A stretch of DNA of 64,000 nucleotides from Kangiella taiwanensis (GTDB lineage Bacteria; Pseudomonadota; Gammaproteobacteria; Enterobacterales; Kangiellaceae). The stretch covers positions 620,001 through 684,000 of the forward strand of contig NZ_JAHCLT010000002.1 of the NCBI RefSeq assembly GCF_020005165.1, written 5' to 3'. The notes under the pieces are model-generated. The model was not told the DNA's origin. It made no database searches and saw only the letters and a program-made list of their open reading frames with translations. The translations under genes were made by a program, and so were the position numbers. Positions 18,675 through 26,700 of the stretch are shown here, one piece after another; the first letter of the stretch is position 1, and the number at the start of each line of letters is the position of its first letter.

Positions 18675-18939
18675 GCCGATTTCAAAAGTTGAAATAAACA
18701 CTCAGGGAGAACTGTGTGTTTATTTAGAAAGCGGTGGTAAAAGCATGTACCAACATATTTACCGACAAGGTCGCCAAGTCTGCTGGGATCAAAGGCTCAA
18801 GGCTTTTCAAGCACCGCGACCTAGAAAGTGGTCTTACTCAGATTGGTTCAGCCACATCATCAGCGTGACTAATGATGTTGGAATTCAGTTAGAAGTCACA
18901 CCTAGAACACAGTGGCTAAACACACCAAAAATATTATAA
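18661..18939 (+). CDS. Hypothetical small soluble protein
   Basis: 92 residues, no signal peptide or membrane segment, no family recognised. It is rich in aromatic residues (YQHIYRQGRQVCW, RKWSYSDWFSHI) and ends WLNTPKIL. The start ATG at 18661 overlaps the end of the membrane-protein gene; a second ATG follows directly. The overlap and shared direction support it as a real gene. Confidence 0.5.
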   Translation: MMRPEPISKVEINTQGELCVYLESGGKSMYQHIYRQGRQVCWDQRLKAFQAPRPRKWSYSDWFSHIISVTNDVGIQLEVTPRTQWLNTPKIL

Positions 18940-19041
18940 ATAATGCTATGGGCTCTTAATACCAGAGTTTAGATAGTATATTGAGATATTATCAAAAAGT
19001 GCATACACTTTAATTACACGTCCTAACCAGTCTAGAACAAC

Positions 19042-20073
19042 ATGACACTTCTCGATGCATTTTTTCGGTTTTCTGGGTTAGGTATATTACTACTGCTGAT
19101 ATTTCTCACCATCAGAGATCTGAAGCGCTCAAGCTCGACTGTTTATTTGCTGTTAGCTTGCATCAGCATCAGCTGTCACTTTTTAGGCTTTACTCCAAAG
19201 ATCTTCGAGCTCCCGGTTAGCGTAGAAATTCCTTTGAGATTGCTTGATGTCTTTATGGTAGCAATGATTTGGCTATTTATTTTATCGCTATTCCAAAAGG
19301 ACTTTAAATTTGGCTATTTACACCTGTTGGTTATCGCGCTCTATAGCGTGCCGATACTATTGGAGCGATTCGTTTCATTTGGCTCCCTGAGTTCACTACC
19401 TAAATGGTGGGCTTATATCGTTAACGGCTTCACCTTCGCACTCGTGCTCCATATCATTTACGTTAGCTTCAAGGGAAAAAGCGATGATTTGATTGAAAGT
19501 CGTCGTAAAACCCGTCGCTATCTCTTAGTCATGAGTATCCTTTCGACTCTTTCAGCCATCGTATTTGGCTCGATACTACTACATAAATATCAAGCTACCG
19601 TGAATGTCCTCAGTATTTGGCCATCGATCATTGGGCTCGCTTTATGGTTACTCAGTATCGAACCTTCAAAGTTTAATTTTTATTCAAAGTTCAAAGCCGA
19701 CTCAATAAACCTAAACTCAAAAGATAAAATATTAAAACAAAAACTCGATACAGAAATTATTGAAAACAAGTGTTATCTAGAAAGCAGTCTCACCATAGAG
19801 TCTCTAGCAAAGAGACTTGGTGTTAGCGCTTATCGCTTGAGAGAGTTTATCAACCAGAAGTTAGGCTATACCAATTTTAGTTCATATATTAATCAGTTTA
19901 GGGTGGAAAGCATTAAGCTGGCTCTAGCAAATCCGGATAATGCTCACATACCAGTACTCACTTTAGCACTCGATCATGGCTTTAACTCCTTATCCCCTTT
20001 TAATCGGGCATTTAAAGCCACTGAAGGGATGACACCGACCCAATTTAGGCAAAAAACATTAAAAACCCCATAA
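19042..20073 (+). CDS. AraC-family transcriptional regulator with a membrane-spanning N-terminal half
   Basis: 343 residues. The first about 215 residues contain roughly seven hydrophobic helices (for example ILLLLIFLTIRDL, VFMVAMIWLFILSLF, GLALWLLSIEP), so this is a membrane-embedded regulator. The C-terminal about 100 residues are the AraC double helix-turn-helix: LTIESLAKRLGVSAYRLREFIN and the signature ALDHGFNSLSPFNRAFKATEGMTPTQFR. The stop overlaps a 21-bp-spaced direct repeat that fits an AraC-type operator for the amidohydrolase gene following it. The sensed signal would be at the membrane; it cannot be named. Confidence 0.85.
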   Translation: MTLLDAFFRFSGLGILLLLIFLTIRDLKRSSSTVYLLLACISISCHFLGFTPKIFELPVSVEIPLRLLDVFMVAMIWLFILSLFQKDFKFGYLHLLVIALYSVPILLERFVSFGSLSSLPKWWAYIVNGFTFALVLHIIYVSFKGKSDDLIESRRKTRRYLLVMSILSTLSAIVFGSILLHKYQATVNVLSIWPSIIGLALWLLSIEPSKFNFYSKFKADSINLNSKDKILKQKLDTEIIENKCYLESSLTIESLAKRLGVSAYRLREFINQKLGYTNFSSYINQFRVESIKLALANPDNAHIPVLTLALDHGFNSLSPFNRAFKATEGMTPTQFRQKTLKTP

Positions 20074-20120
20074 TCGACCAGACTTCCCCCACTATCGACC
20101 AGCAATAAAACCTCTATAAA
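20073..20120 (+). promoter_or_regulatory. Predicted AraC-type operator and -10 element of the amidohydrolase gene
   Basis: The 9-mer ATCGACCAG occurs at 20073-20081 and 20094-20102, exactly 21 bp apart (two helical turns), the arrangement of araI1/I2-type half-sites. A -10-like TATAAA is at 20115-20120; with a 17-bp spacer the -35 position would be 20092-20097, overlapped by the second repeat, as at class II activated promoters. A ribosome site AGGAG (20142-20146) and the ATG at 20156 follow. Confidence 0.55.
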
Positions 20121-20155
20121 TTAGGATGTTAGCTTTAAAACAGGAGCTGAACATC

Positions 20156-21706
20156 ATGAATACAAAACGCGTAAAAAAATGGTCATTGATCCTTCTAGGA
20201 TTTTTCTTAGTCTCAAGTCTGGTAACTTTTGTATGGATGGATTATCAAATTAACCGCATGTGGGGCGGTCAGACTGAAATCGTCAAATACGACCAATTCC
20301 GTACACCACAGCAAACTATCGCCATCACAAACACGAATGTTTTGTCGCCTGATGCAGGCCGAATGCTCCATAATCAGACCGTTCTTATCGAAAATGGCAC
20401 TATCACAGCAGTTTCTGACAGTGCTCCGATACCCACTAATGCAAAAATCGTGAATGGCAAAGGCAAGTACCTTATTCCGGGACTTTTTGACTCACATATT
20501 CATCTTTGGCAAAGCCAAAACGACTTATTGCTTTACCTTGCTAACGGGGTAACTCATATTCGTGAATTAAATGGTAATCAAGAACATCTTGAGTGGAAAA
20601 GTGCTATCCGCGAGGGACGCCCAGGGCCTGATTTATTTGTTGCCTCGGCAAGAATCAATAGTAACGCCTTTTTTACAGGGCTTATCGAGGACTGGACCGC
20701 GAATATGATGAGCATGAACAGTAAGAGTGATGCTGAAAAAATCTATGGTAATGCGACCAACCAACAGTTTGACGCGATTAAGGTCTACACCCATCTCGAT
20801 AAAGAGCACTTTCTAGCTTTAGATAAAAGCTCACGTTCTCACAAATTACCGCTTCTTGGTCATATTCCGAAAACAGTCACCCTTGATGATATATGGCAAT
20901 CTAACATGACAGAGCTTGCTCATACTGAGGAATTGGTCAAAGCTTTATTCCGAGAGTTTGGAGGCTTTCAGCGTGAAAAACAAGACGAGCTCATTAGTTT
21001 CATTGAAAGCCGCAGTCACGATATAGCAAAGCACATTACTGAGAAAGACATGGCGATCGTGTCGACCATAAGACTCATAGAGGGCATATCTGATCAAAGG
21101 CACGCCCCACTAGAAGAATCGTTACGGAATGTGCAACTAGCTTACGTCAACCCAGGCATTACTGAGTTGTCTCCTCTATCTTCAAAAGTCATGGGTTGGC
21201 TGCCCGACTCAAATATTTACAGAATCGCAGGAAATCATACTCAAGACGCACTTGAATCAGATAAATTGTATTGGGAAGCCTATGTTAAAGCCAATCATAT
21301 ACTATTAAAGGCCTTATCTGACAAAAATGCGAAAGTACTGGCAGGCACCGATGCCAATGTTCCAGTTATGGTTCCCGGCTTTTCTTTACATGAGGAATTA
21401 GAGTCTCTCGTTAGAATTGGACTCACCGAACAGCAAGTACTTTTCTCAGCGACAGTGGCTCCAGCAAGTCACATGAAGATCTTGTCAGGCCAAATAAAGA
21501 TTGGCTACCAAGCAGATCTAGTACTGTTAGACAAAAACCCTTTGGATAACATCTCGAACACACGAACTATAAACACCGTTATCTCTAATGGTAGGCTTTA
21601 TTCCAAAGAAACATTGAACATGATGTTAGAAGCCGTAGAAAATGCAAATGACCTCAGCCGCCAACATAATATTAAAGACTTTACTCATGCAGGCCATAAC
21701 CACTAG
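20156..21706 (+). CDS. Membrane-anchored metal-dependent amidohydrolase
   Basis: 516 residues from the ATG at 20156, which has an AGGAG ribosome site; the longer frame from 20126 lacks one. One N-terminal helix (about 9-28), then the urease/imidazolonepropionase-type fold: LIPGLFDSHIHLW with His114 and His116 as metal ligands, KVYTHLD (Lys likely), LLGHIPKTV (His) and LAGTDANVPVMVPGFSLHEELE (Asp). The C-terminus is His-rich (HAGHNH). Such proteins hydrolyse cyclic amides or dipeptides; substrate unknown. Regulated, by position and operator, by the AraC-type gene directly upstream. Confidence 0.85.
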   Translation: MNTKRVKKWSLILLGFFLVSSLVTFVWMDYQINRMWGGQTEIVKYDQFRTPQQTIAITNTNVLSPDAGRMLHNQTVLIENGTITAVSDSAPIPTNAKIVNGKGKYLIPGLFDSHIHLWQSQNDLLLYLANGVTHIRELNGNQEHLEWKSAIREGRPGPDLFVASARINSNAFFTGLIEDWTANMMSMNSKSDAEKIYGNATNQQFDAIKVYTHLDKEHFLALDKSSRSHKLPLLGHIPKTVTLDDIWQSNMTELAHTEELVKALFREFGGFQREKQDELISFIESRSHDIAKHITEKDMAIVSTIRLIEGISDQRHAPLEESLRNVQLAYVNPGITELSPLSSKVMGWLPDSNIYRIAGNHTQDALESDKLYWEAYVKANHILLKALSDKNAKVLAGTDANVPVMVPGFSLHEELESLVRIGLTEQQVLFSATVAPASHMKILSGQIKIGYQADLVLLDKNPLDNISNTRTINTVISNGRLYSKETLNMMLEAVENANDLSRQHNIKDFTHAGHNH

Positions 21707-21710
21707 AAAC

Positions 21711-21738
21711 AAAAAAGGCACCCGAAGGTGCCTTTTTT
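21711..21738 (+). terminator. Bidirectional terminator between the amidohydrolase gene and rplI
   Basis: Perfect 12-bp stem AAAAAAGGCACC/GGTGCCTTTTTT with loop CGAA, giving a T run on both strands. It serves the amidohydrolase gene (plus) and the convergent rplI operon (minus). Confidence 0.92.
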
Positions 21739-21760
21739 AACTCTAAAACTTAATTCAGAA

Positions 21761-22225
21761 TTAAGCTTGAGCTTCGTCGAATTCACCAACAACAACAACT
21801 TTGATGTTAGCTTCAACTTCTGGGTGTAAATGTACTTCGAAAGTATATTCGCCCGTTTGACGGATAGCGCCTTCTGGCATACGAATTTCTTTCTTTTCTA
21901 ACTCAACACCTTGCTCAGTAACTGCTTCAGCGATGTCTGCTGTACCAACAGAACCGAAAAGTTTACCTTCGTCACCGGCGTTTGCAGCAACAGTAACTTC
22001 AAGGCCAGCTAGTTTGTCAGCGCGCTCTTGAGCAGCTTTAAGTACTTCTTCAGCTTTTGCTTCTAATTCAGCACGACGCTCTTCGAAGTATTTAATGTTT
22101 TCTTTTGTCGCAGGAACTGCTTTGCCCGTAGGGATAAGGAAGTTACGACCATAGCCAGCAGCTACAGTTACCGTATCACCTAAATCACCAAGGTTGCGAC
22201 GTTTTTCAAGTAAAATGACGTTCAT
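21761..22225 (-). CDS. rplI: 50S ribosomal protein bL9
   Basis: 154 residues, a few longer than E. coli L9 because of a C-terminal acidic tail. The N-terminal domain signature [30 protein letters not shown]-type motif (GDxVxVxxGYxRNFLxP) is intact, the long connecting helix (about 45-75) is Ala/Glu-rich, and the C-terminal domain holds [16 protein letters not shown]. Last gene of rpsF-rpsR-rplI. Confidence 0.97.
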   Translation of the reverse strand: MNVILLEKRRNLGDLGDTVTVAAGYGRNFLIPTGKAVPATKENIKYFEERRAELEAKAEEVLKAAQERADKLAGLEVTVAANAGDEGKLFGSVGTADIAEAVTEQGVELEKKEIRMPEGAIRQTGEYTFEVHLHPEVEANIKVVVVGEFDEAQA

Positions 22226-22249
22226 CGTTATACCCTCTCAAAATGCCGC

Positions 22250-22477
22250 TTATTCGTGGCTATCAGTGTATGGCAAAAGAGCCAAGAAGCGTGCACGCTT
22301 TACAGCGCTAGCTAATTGACGTTGGTATTTTGCGCTAGTACCGGTAATACGGCTAGGAACAATTTTACCAGTTTCAGTGATGTAGTTTTTCAACGTAGCT
22401 GTATCTTTGTAATCGATCTCAGTTACGCCTTCAGCCGAGAAACGGCAGAACTTACGACGACGGTTAAAACGTGCCAT
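22250..22477 (-). CDS. rpsR: 30S ribosomal protein bS18
   Basis: 75 residues, standard length. It shows [12 protein letters not shown] at the start, [34 protein letters not shown] in the middle and ends in LLPYTDSHE. It binds S6 as a heterodimer on 16S rRNA. It lies 14 bases after rpsF and 24 before rplI. Confidence 0.97.
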   Translation of the reverse strand: MARFNRRRKFCRFSAEGVTEIDYKDTATLKNYITETGKIVPSRITGTSAKYQRQLASAVKRARFLALLPYTDSHE

Positions 22478-22491
22478 GATATGTCTCCTTA

Positions 22492-22887
22492 TTACTCAGC
22501 CGCAGCTTCAGTTGATTCTTCTTTCTTAGCTTCTTCTTTAGCTGGCTTTTCGTCACGAGCAGGTTTCTCGTCTTTCTTAGCCATTGGAGAAGCTTCTGTG
22601 ATCGCTTCTTTACGACGCATGATCATGTTACGTAGAACGGCGTCGTTATAACGGAAGCTATCTTCTAATTCTTCGATAGTTTCACCAGTCGCTTCAACGT
22701 TTAATAAAACGTAGTGCGCTTTGTGAAGCTTATTGATAGGGTATGCAAGCTGACGGCGGCCCCAGTCTTCTAGACGGTGAACAGTACCAGCAGCATCAGT
22801 GATCATCTTGCTGTAACGCTCGATCATGCCTGGAACTTGGTCAGACTGATCTGGGTGCACCAAGAATACGATTTCGTAGTGTCTCAT
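22492..22887 (-). CDS. rpsF: 30S ribosomal protein bS6
   Basis: 131 residues: a standard S6 core ([25 protein letters not shown] at the start, [23 protein letters not shown] in the middle, [11 protein letters not shown]) plus a C-terminal Lys/Glu tail ([18 protein letters not shown]). The tail ends in Glu, the place where RimK adds glutamates in E. coli; that modification is known for E. coli and only a possibility here. First gene of the rpsF-rpsR-rplI operon with its own promoter at 23004-23032. Confidence 0.97.
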   Translation of the reverse strand: MRHYEIVFLVHPDQSDQVPGMIERYSKMITDAAGTVHRLEDWGRRQLAYPINKLHKAHYVLLNVEATGETIEELEDSFRYNDAVLRNMIMRRKEAITEASPMAKKDEKPARDEKPAKEEAKKEESTEAAAE

Positions 22888-23003
22888 TTAAAGTCTCCTT
22901 TCGGTTTCCAGCCACCTATAGCCAGTATGAAAACTGCGATCTATAAGCAACAAGGAGTAAACCTGATTGTAAAAAGCTTGGCCACCAATGACCAAGGGCG
23001 CGT

Positions 23004-23032
23004 ATTTTAAGGATTTAGCGCCTAAAGATCAA
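23004..23032 (-). promoter_or_regulatory. Predicted promoter of rpsF-rpsR-rplI
   Basis: On the minus strand TTGATC, 17-bp spacer, TAAAAT. It would give a leader of about 110 bases before the rpsF ATG, divergent from the thr promoter about 40 bases away. Confidence 0.5.
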
Positions 23033-23065
23033 CCAATTTAACTGCTCAAACCATTTAGTTAGGCG

Positions 23066-23094
23066 TTGACACTTAAAATATTTAAGGTTAATCT
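23066..23094 (+). promoter_or_regulatory. Predicted promoter of the threonine operon
   Basis: Perfect -35 TTGACA at 23066-23071 and, 17 bp on, a weak -10 TAATCT at 23089-23094 (an alternative GTTAAT at 23087-23092 leaves 15 bp). Either would start transcription within a few bases of the thrL ATG at 23102. Confidence 0.55.
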
Positions 23095-23101
23095 CGGCTC
23101 A

Positions 23102-23164
23102 ATGATTATTTTTAACACAACAACTACCACCACAACGATTTTCCTAACGGAGGTCGCTGGCTAG
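23102..23164 (+). CDS. thrL: thr operon leader peptide
   Basis: 20-codon ORF with seven consecutive threonine codons (ACA ACA ACT ACC ACC ACA ACG), a further Thr near the end, and three Ile codons, ending TAG at 23162-23164. It stands between the promoter and a Rho-independent terminator in front of thrA, the position and codon content of the classical E. coli thrL, whose translation senses charged tRNA-Thr and tRNA-Ile. No ribosome site fits the ATG; the predicted start of transcription is almost at the ATG, so the peptide may be read from a nearly leaderless RNA. It is too short for ordinary ORF calling. Confidence 0.88.
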   Translation: MIIFNTTTTTTTIFLTEVAG

Positions 23165-23190
23165 TTATTGTGTAGAAAAAAACGAACACT

Positions 23191-23225
23191 AAAGCCCGAG
23201 GCCTCAAAACCTCGGGCTTTTTTTT
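23191..23225 (+). terminator. thr operon attenuator terminator
   Basis: 11-bp stem AAAGCCCGAGG (23191-23201) / CCTCGGGCTTT (23210-23220) followed by eight T. An alternative pairing is possible: GAGGTC (23150-23155) with GGCCTC (23200-23205), extended by GGC (23159-23161) with GCC (23194-23196). It would break the left arm of the terminator when a ribosome stalls in the Thr codons. Located 57 bases before the thrA start. Confidence 0.85.
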
Positions 23226-23281
23226 GCTTTAAATTTACTAACCTCGGGCCGACCAGCCCGATTCAATCAACAGGAAATGTT

Positions 23282-25723
23282 ATGAAAGTTCTAAAATTCG
23301 GTGGTTCCTCGCTGGCAGACAGCGCAGGCTTTAGCAATGTCGCAAAAATTATCACTGCACGCACAACGCGCAGTATCATTACCGTTTCTGCGACAGCGAC
23401 CACTACCGATACCTTGCACCTGTTTATTGAAACTGAGGATAAGTTTTCAGCAAAAGAACTACTTGCCAAGCTTTTCCAGCGTCATAAACGGATCGTTGAT
23501 GAGCTAAAAATAGAGGGTTCTGGTGCGCTACTGGAGCAGTTTCATCAGCTGGAACAGATACTGATCAAACACTGGGAAGCACACCACAGTGCTGATGTGA
23601 TCGATCAACACTTGCTCAGCGAAGTGTTTTCAGCGGGAGAGTATCTTAGCTCATACATCTTACACGCTCTGATTAAAAGCCATGGGTATTCCAGTCATTG
23701 GCTCAATAGCCGCGACGCCATTATTGCTAATGGCCCGACATTAGAGTCTAAAGCCGATCTTGTGGCGAGCCAAAAAGCTTGGAAAGCACTATCGCTACCC
23801 TCTAATGTTCACTTTATAATCGCTCCGGGCTTTATTGCTTCTGATGAGTATGGTCAAGCGTGTCTGTTGGGCCGTAACGGCTCGGATTACTCTGCAGCGA
23901 TCTTGGCAAACTTGTGTGACGCTAATGCTCTAGACATTTGGACTGATGTGTCAGGGATCTATAATGCAGACCCCAAAAAGATCCCACAGGCTAAGCTGAT
24001 CAACAGTATTTCCTACCGTGAGGCGATGGAACTCGCACACCACGGAGCTGGCGTTATCCACCCCAAAACCATTGGCCCAGTTCGTCAAAAAGGCATCCCG
24101 CTCACGGTTAAAAATAGCTTTGCTCCTGACGATCCGGGCACGGTCATCGCACCTAGGTGTTCGAACGATGCCAAGGTCAAAGCTATCTCAAGCCAAGGCC
24201 GAATCAGTTTAGTCAGCATTAGCGGTAGTTATCTTTGCGATACTTACGGCGCTGCCGAGCGAATCTTTGGTTGCTTAGCCAGACACCATATCTCCATCAT
24301 TCTCATCAGCCAGTCGTCTTCTGAGTACAGCGTCTGCTTTGCCATTCGCCAGCAAGATGCTGCTATAGCAAAACACGCCTTAAAAGAGGAATTCGCCAGA
24401 GAACTGAATCAACATCAATTAGACCCTATCGATACTCGTCCTAACCGCTCCATTCTAACCGTGGTGGGTCAAGGCTTGATCCAAGAGAAAGGTATCTCTT
24501 CCAAATTTTTAAGCGCCATTTCTTCTGGCGGTGCCAATATCGAAGCCATTGCGCAAGGTTCATCAGAGCTCTCGATTTCAGCCGTGATCGAAGACAATCA
24601 ATTATTATCGGCCTATCACAGAGTCTACGCAGAGTTTTTCGATCGCAAACGGCAAGTTGATTTATTTATTCTTGGTTGTGGTAATGTCGGCGCAGAACTT
24701 ATTCGCCAAGTTCAAACCCAGCGCCCTTACCTCGACTCAAAAGGCATTAGTGCTAATGTCCGACTTATAGCCAACTCCAAATATTACTGTGCAGATGATG
24801 CATTGGATAGCATCGAATGGCGTCCGATGCTGGAACAGAGTAAAGAGAGCTTAAGCAACGAAAAACTACAGCAACTACTGCTATCAGGACGTTATGTTAA
24901 TCCAACAATTGTCGATTGCACTTGCTCAGATGAAGTCAGCGCGAACTATGCCGACTACCTCGATATGGGCTTCAACCTAGTAACAGCCAATAAAAAGGCT
25001 AATTCCAGTGACATGGATAATTACCGCAATATTCGTCAATCGGCATCTCGTCGCTTTCGCCATTTTTTCTATGAAACAAACGTTGGCGCGGGCTTACCGA
25101 TTCTGAAAACACTGGACTCCCTATTGTGTTCTGGCGATAAAGTTCACAATATTTCAGGCATTCTATCAGGCTCACTCTCCTACATTTTAGGTCTTGTCGA
25201 AGAAGGCATCCCCATGTCTCAGGCCGTGTCACAAGCCAAAGAGCAAGGTTTCACTGAGCCTGACCCTCGTGACGATTTAAGCGGTATGGATGTTGCCAGG
25301 AAGATATTGATTCTAGCAAGAGAGCTAGGAGCAGAGCTAGAATTGGAAGACATTGAGCTTAGCTCTTTACTGCCCAAGAATTTTAACTCCACTGGTTCCA
25401 TTGGACAGTTTATGACATCTTTACCAAAAATTGACGAGCACTTTGCAACACTATTCAGCAAGGCTAAAACGGATAACGCTACCCTCAAGTACGTTGCCAG
25501 TTTTGAGAACGGACGGCTTCACGTAGGTTTACAACAGGTCTCACAAGACCATCCGCTGTATGATATTAAAGGCGGAGAAAATGCTATCGCCGTGTATAGC
25601 GATTACTACTCGCCGATCCCTTTTGTGATAAAAGGTTATGGTGCAGGAGCCTCTGTCACAGCTTCAGGAATATTTTCCGACATTCTGCAAACCTTACCAC
25701 ACCGTGAACAGGAGCTAGCGTAA
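23282..25723 (+). CDS. thrA: Bifunctional aspartokinase / homoserine dehydrogenase I
   Basis: 813 residues from the ATG at 23282, which has an AGGAAA ribosome site. A longer open frame back to 23168 is artefactual because it would translate the attenuator hairpin. The aspartokinase half begins MKVLKFGGSSLADS; two ACT-type regulatory segments lie at about 295-455; the homoserine dehydrogenase half begins near 459 with LFILGCGNVGAELIRQ (NAD(P) site) and includes ETNVGAGLPILKT and GILSGSLSYILG. It catalyses the first and third steps from aspartate to threonine. Its stop overlaps the thrB start by one base (TAATG). Confidence 0.95.
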   Translation: MKVLKFGGSSLADSAGFSNVAKIITARTTRSIITVSATATTTDTLHLFIETEDKFSAKELLAKLFQRHKRIVDELKIEGSGALLEQFHQLEQILIKHWEAHHSADVIDQHLLSEVFSAGEYLSSYILHALIKSHGYSSHWLNSRDAIIANGPTLESKADLVASQKAWKALSLPSNVHFIIAPGFIASDEYGQACLLGRNGSDYSAAILANLCDANALDIWTDVSGIYNADPKKIPQAKLINSISYREAMELAHHGAGVIHPKTIGPVRQKGIPLTVKNSFAPDDPGTVIAPRCSNDAKVKAISSQGRISLVSISGSYLCDTYGAAERIFGCLARHHISIILISQSSSEYSVCFAIRQQDAAIAKHALKEEFARELNQHQLDPIDTRPNRSILTVVGQGLIQEKGISSKFLSAISSGGANIEAIAQGSSELSISAVIEDNQLLSAYHRVYAEFFDRKRQVDLFILGCGNVGAELIRQVQTQRPYLDSKGISANVRLIANSKYYCADDALDSIEWRPMLEQSKESLSNEKLQQLLLSGRYVNPTIVDCTCSDEVSANYADYLDMGFNLVTANKKANSSDMDNYRNIRQSASRRFRHFFYETNVGAGLPILKTLDSLLCSGDKVHNISGILSGSLSYILGLVEEGIPMSQAVSQAKEQGFTEPDPRDDLSGMDVARKILILARELGAELELEDIELSSLLPKNFNSTGSIGQFMTSLPKIDEHFATLFSKAKTDNATLKYVASFENGRLHVGLQQVSQDHPLYDIKGGENAIAVYSDYYSPIPFVIKGYGAGASVTASGIFSDILQTLPHREQELA

Positions 25724-26700
25724 TGAGTATCGAAGTATTTGCACCGGCCTCAATCGGCAACTTTTCTGTCGGTTACGACTTACTGGGCGCAGCGATAAGC
25801 CCAATCGACGGCTCATTGCTCGGTGATGTGGTTCGCGTAGATTCAGCCAGCGACTATCAGTTAATCACTGAAGGCAACTTTGCACAGCAACTGCCTGCTA
25901 ATGCCAGTGACAATATCGTCCATCAATGCTATGAACTGTTTCATCAAAAGCTGGAACGAAAAGGGGTTGAGCAGGACGCATTACTAGTGACTCTTGAGAA
26001 AAACTTACCTGTCGGTAGTGGGCTAGGCTCCAGCAGTAGTTCGATTGTTGCAGCGTTTGCCGCCTTCAATCAATGGTATCAAGAACCTTTTTCATCAAGA
26101 GAATTACTGTTAATGATGGGCAATATGGAGGCCCAAATCAGTGGCAGCCTCCACTACGACAATATCGCACCCTGTTATTTGGGTGGCTTACAACTGATGT
26201 CTGCCGACGAGTCCATCAGTAACGCACTGCCATGGTTTGATGACTGGTACATTGTGGTCGCTAATCCGGGCACGAATATTCTGACAAAAGCTGCGCGTGA
26301 AGCGATCCCCTCATCTATCGACTTAACTCAAGCAACGGCGTATGCACAAAACTTGGCTAACTTTATCAGCAGCCTTTATCGACAAGACAAAAGAGGCGCT
26401 CTGTACCACTTAAAGGACGTCATTGCCGAACCGTACCGTTATGAACTACTGCCCAATTTTCAAAAGCACAAAGCCGAACTACTCGGACATGGTGCCAGCG
26501 CCATGGGGATTTCAGGCTCTGGGCCTACTATTTTCGCTGTATGTGAAAACTTAGAAGCTGCTCATGGGGTTCATGATTACTTGGCACATTACTACAATGA
26601 AAACGACCGAGCTTTTAGTCATATTTGTCAGCTCAATCAACAAGGTGCACAACAATTAAGTAAATTTGGGGAGGATGAAGCATGTCGTTCGTCAATATAG
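25723..26700 (+). CDS. thrB: Homoserine kinase
   Basis: 325 residues, GHMP-kinase family. The ATP-binding motif PVGSGLGSSSSSIVAA is at about 97-112; the N-terminus VFAPASIGNFSVGYDLLG and the C-terminal GISGSGPTIFAV are also standard. It phosphorylates L-homoserine. One-base overlap with thrA and a 19-base overlap with thrC indicate one coupled operon. Confidence 0.95.
   Translation: MSIEVFAPASIGNFSVGYDLLGAAISPIDGSLLGDVVRVDSASDYQLITEGNFAQQLPANASDNIVHQCYELFHQKLERKGVEQDALLVTLEKNLPVGSGLGSSSSSIVAAFAAFNQWYQEPFSSRELLLMMGNMEAQISGSLHYDNIAPCYLGGLQLMSADESISNALPWFDDWYIVVANPGTNILTKAAREAIPSSIDLTQATAYAQNLANFISSLYRQDKRGALYHLKDVIAEPYRYELLPNFQKHKAELLGHGASAMGISGSGPTIFAVCENLEAAHGVHDYLAHYYNENDRAFSHICQLNQQGAQQLSKFGEDEACRSSI

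Noticed and set aside
22888-22921. S6:S18-type autoregulatory motif in the rpsF leader (ACCGAAAGGAG next to the ribosome site)
   Set aside because: The CCG trinucleotide is present, but no convincing flanking stem could be drawn by eye; a covariance-model search would decide.
23168-23281. N-terminal extension of thrA by 38 codons
   Set aside because: It would translate the attenuator hairpin and T run; the family start and a ribosome site are at 23282.
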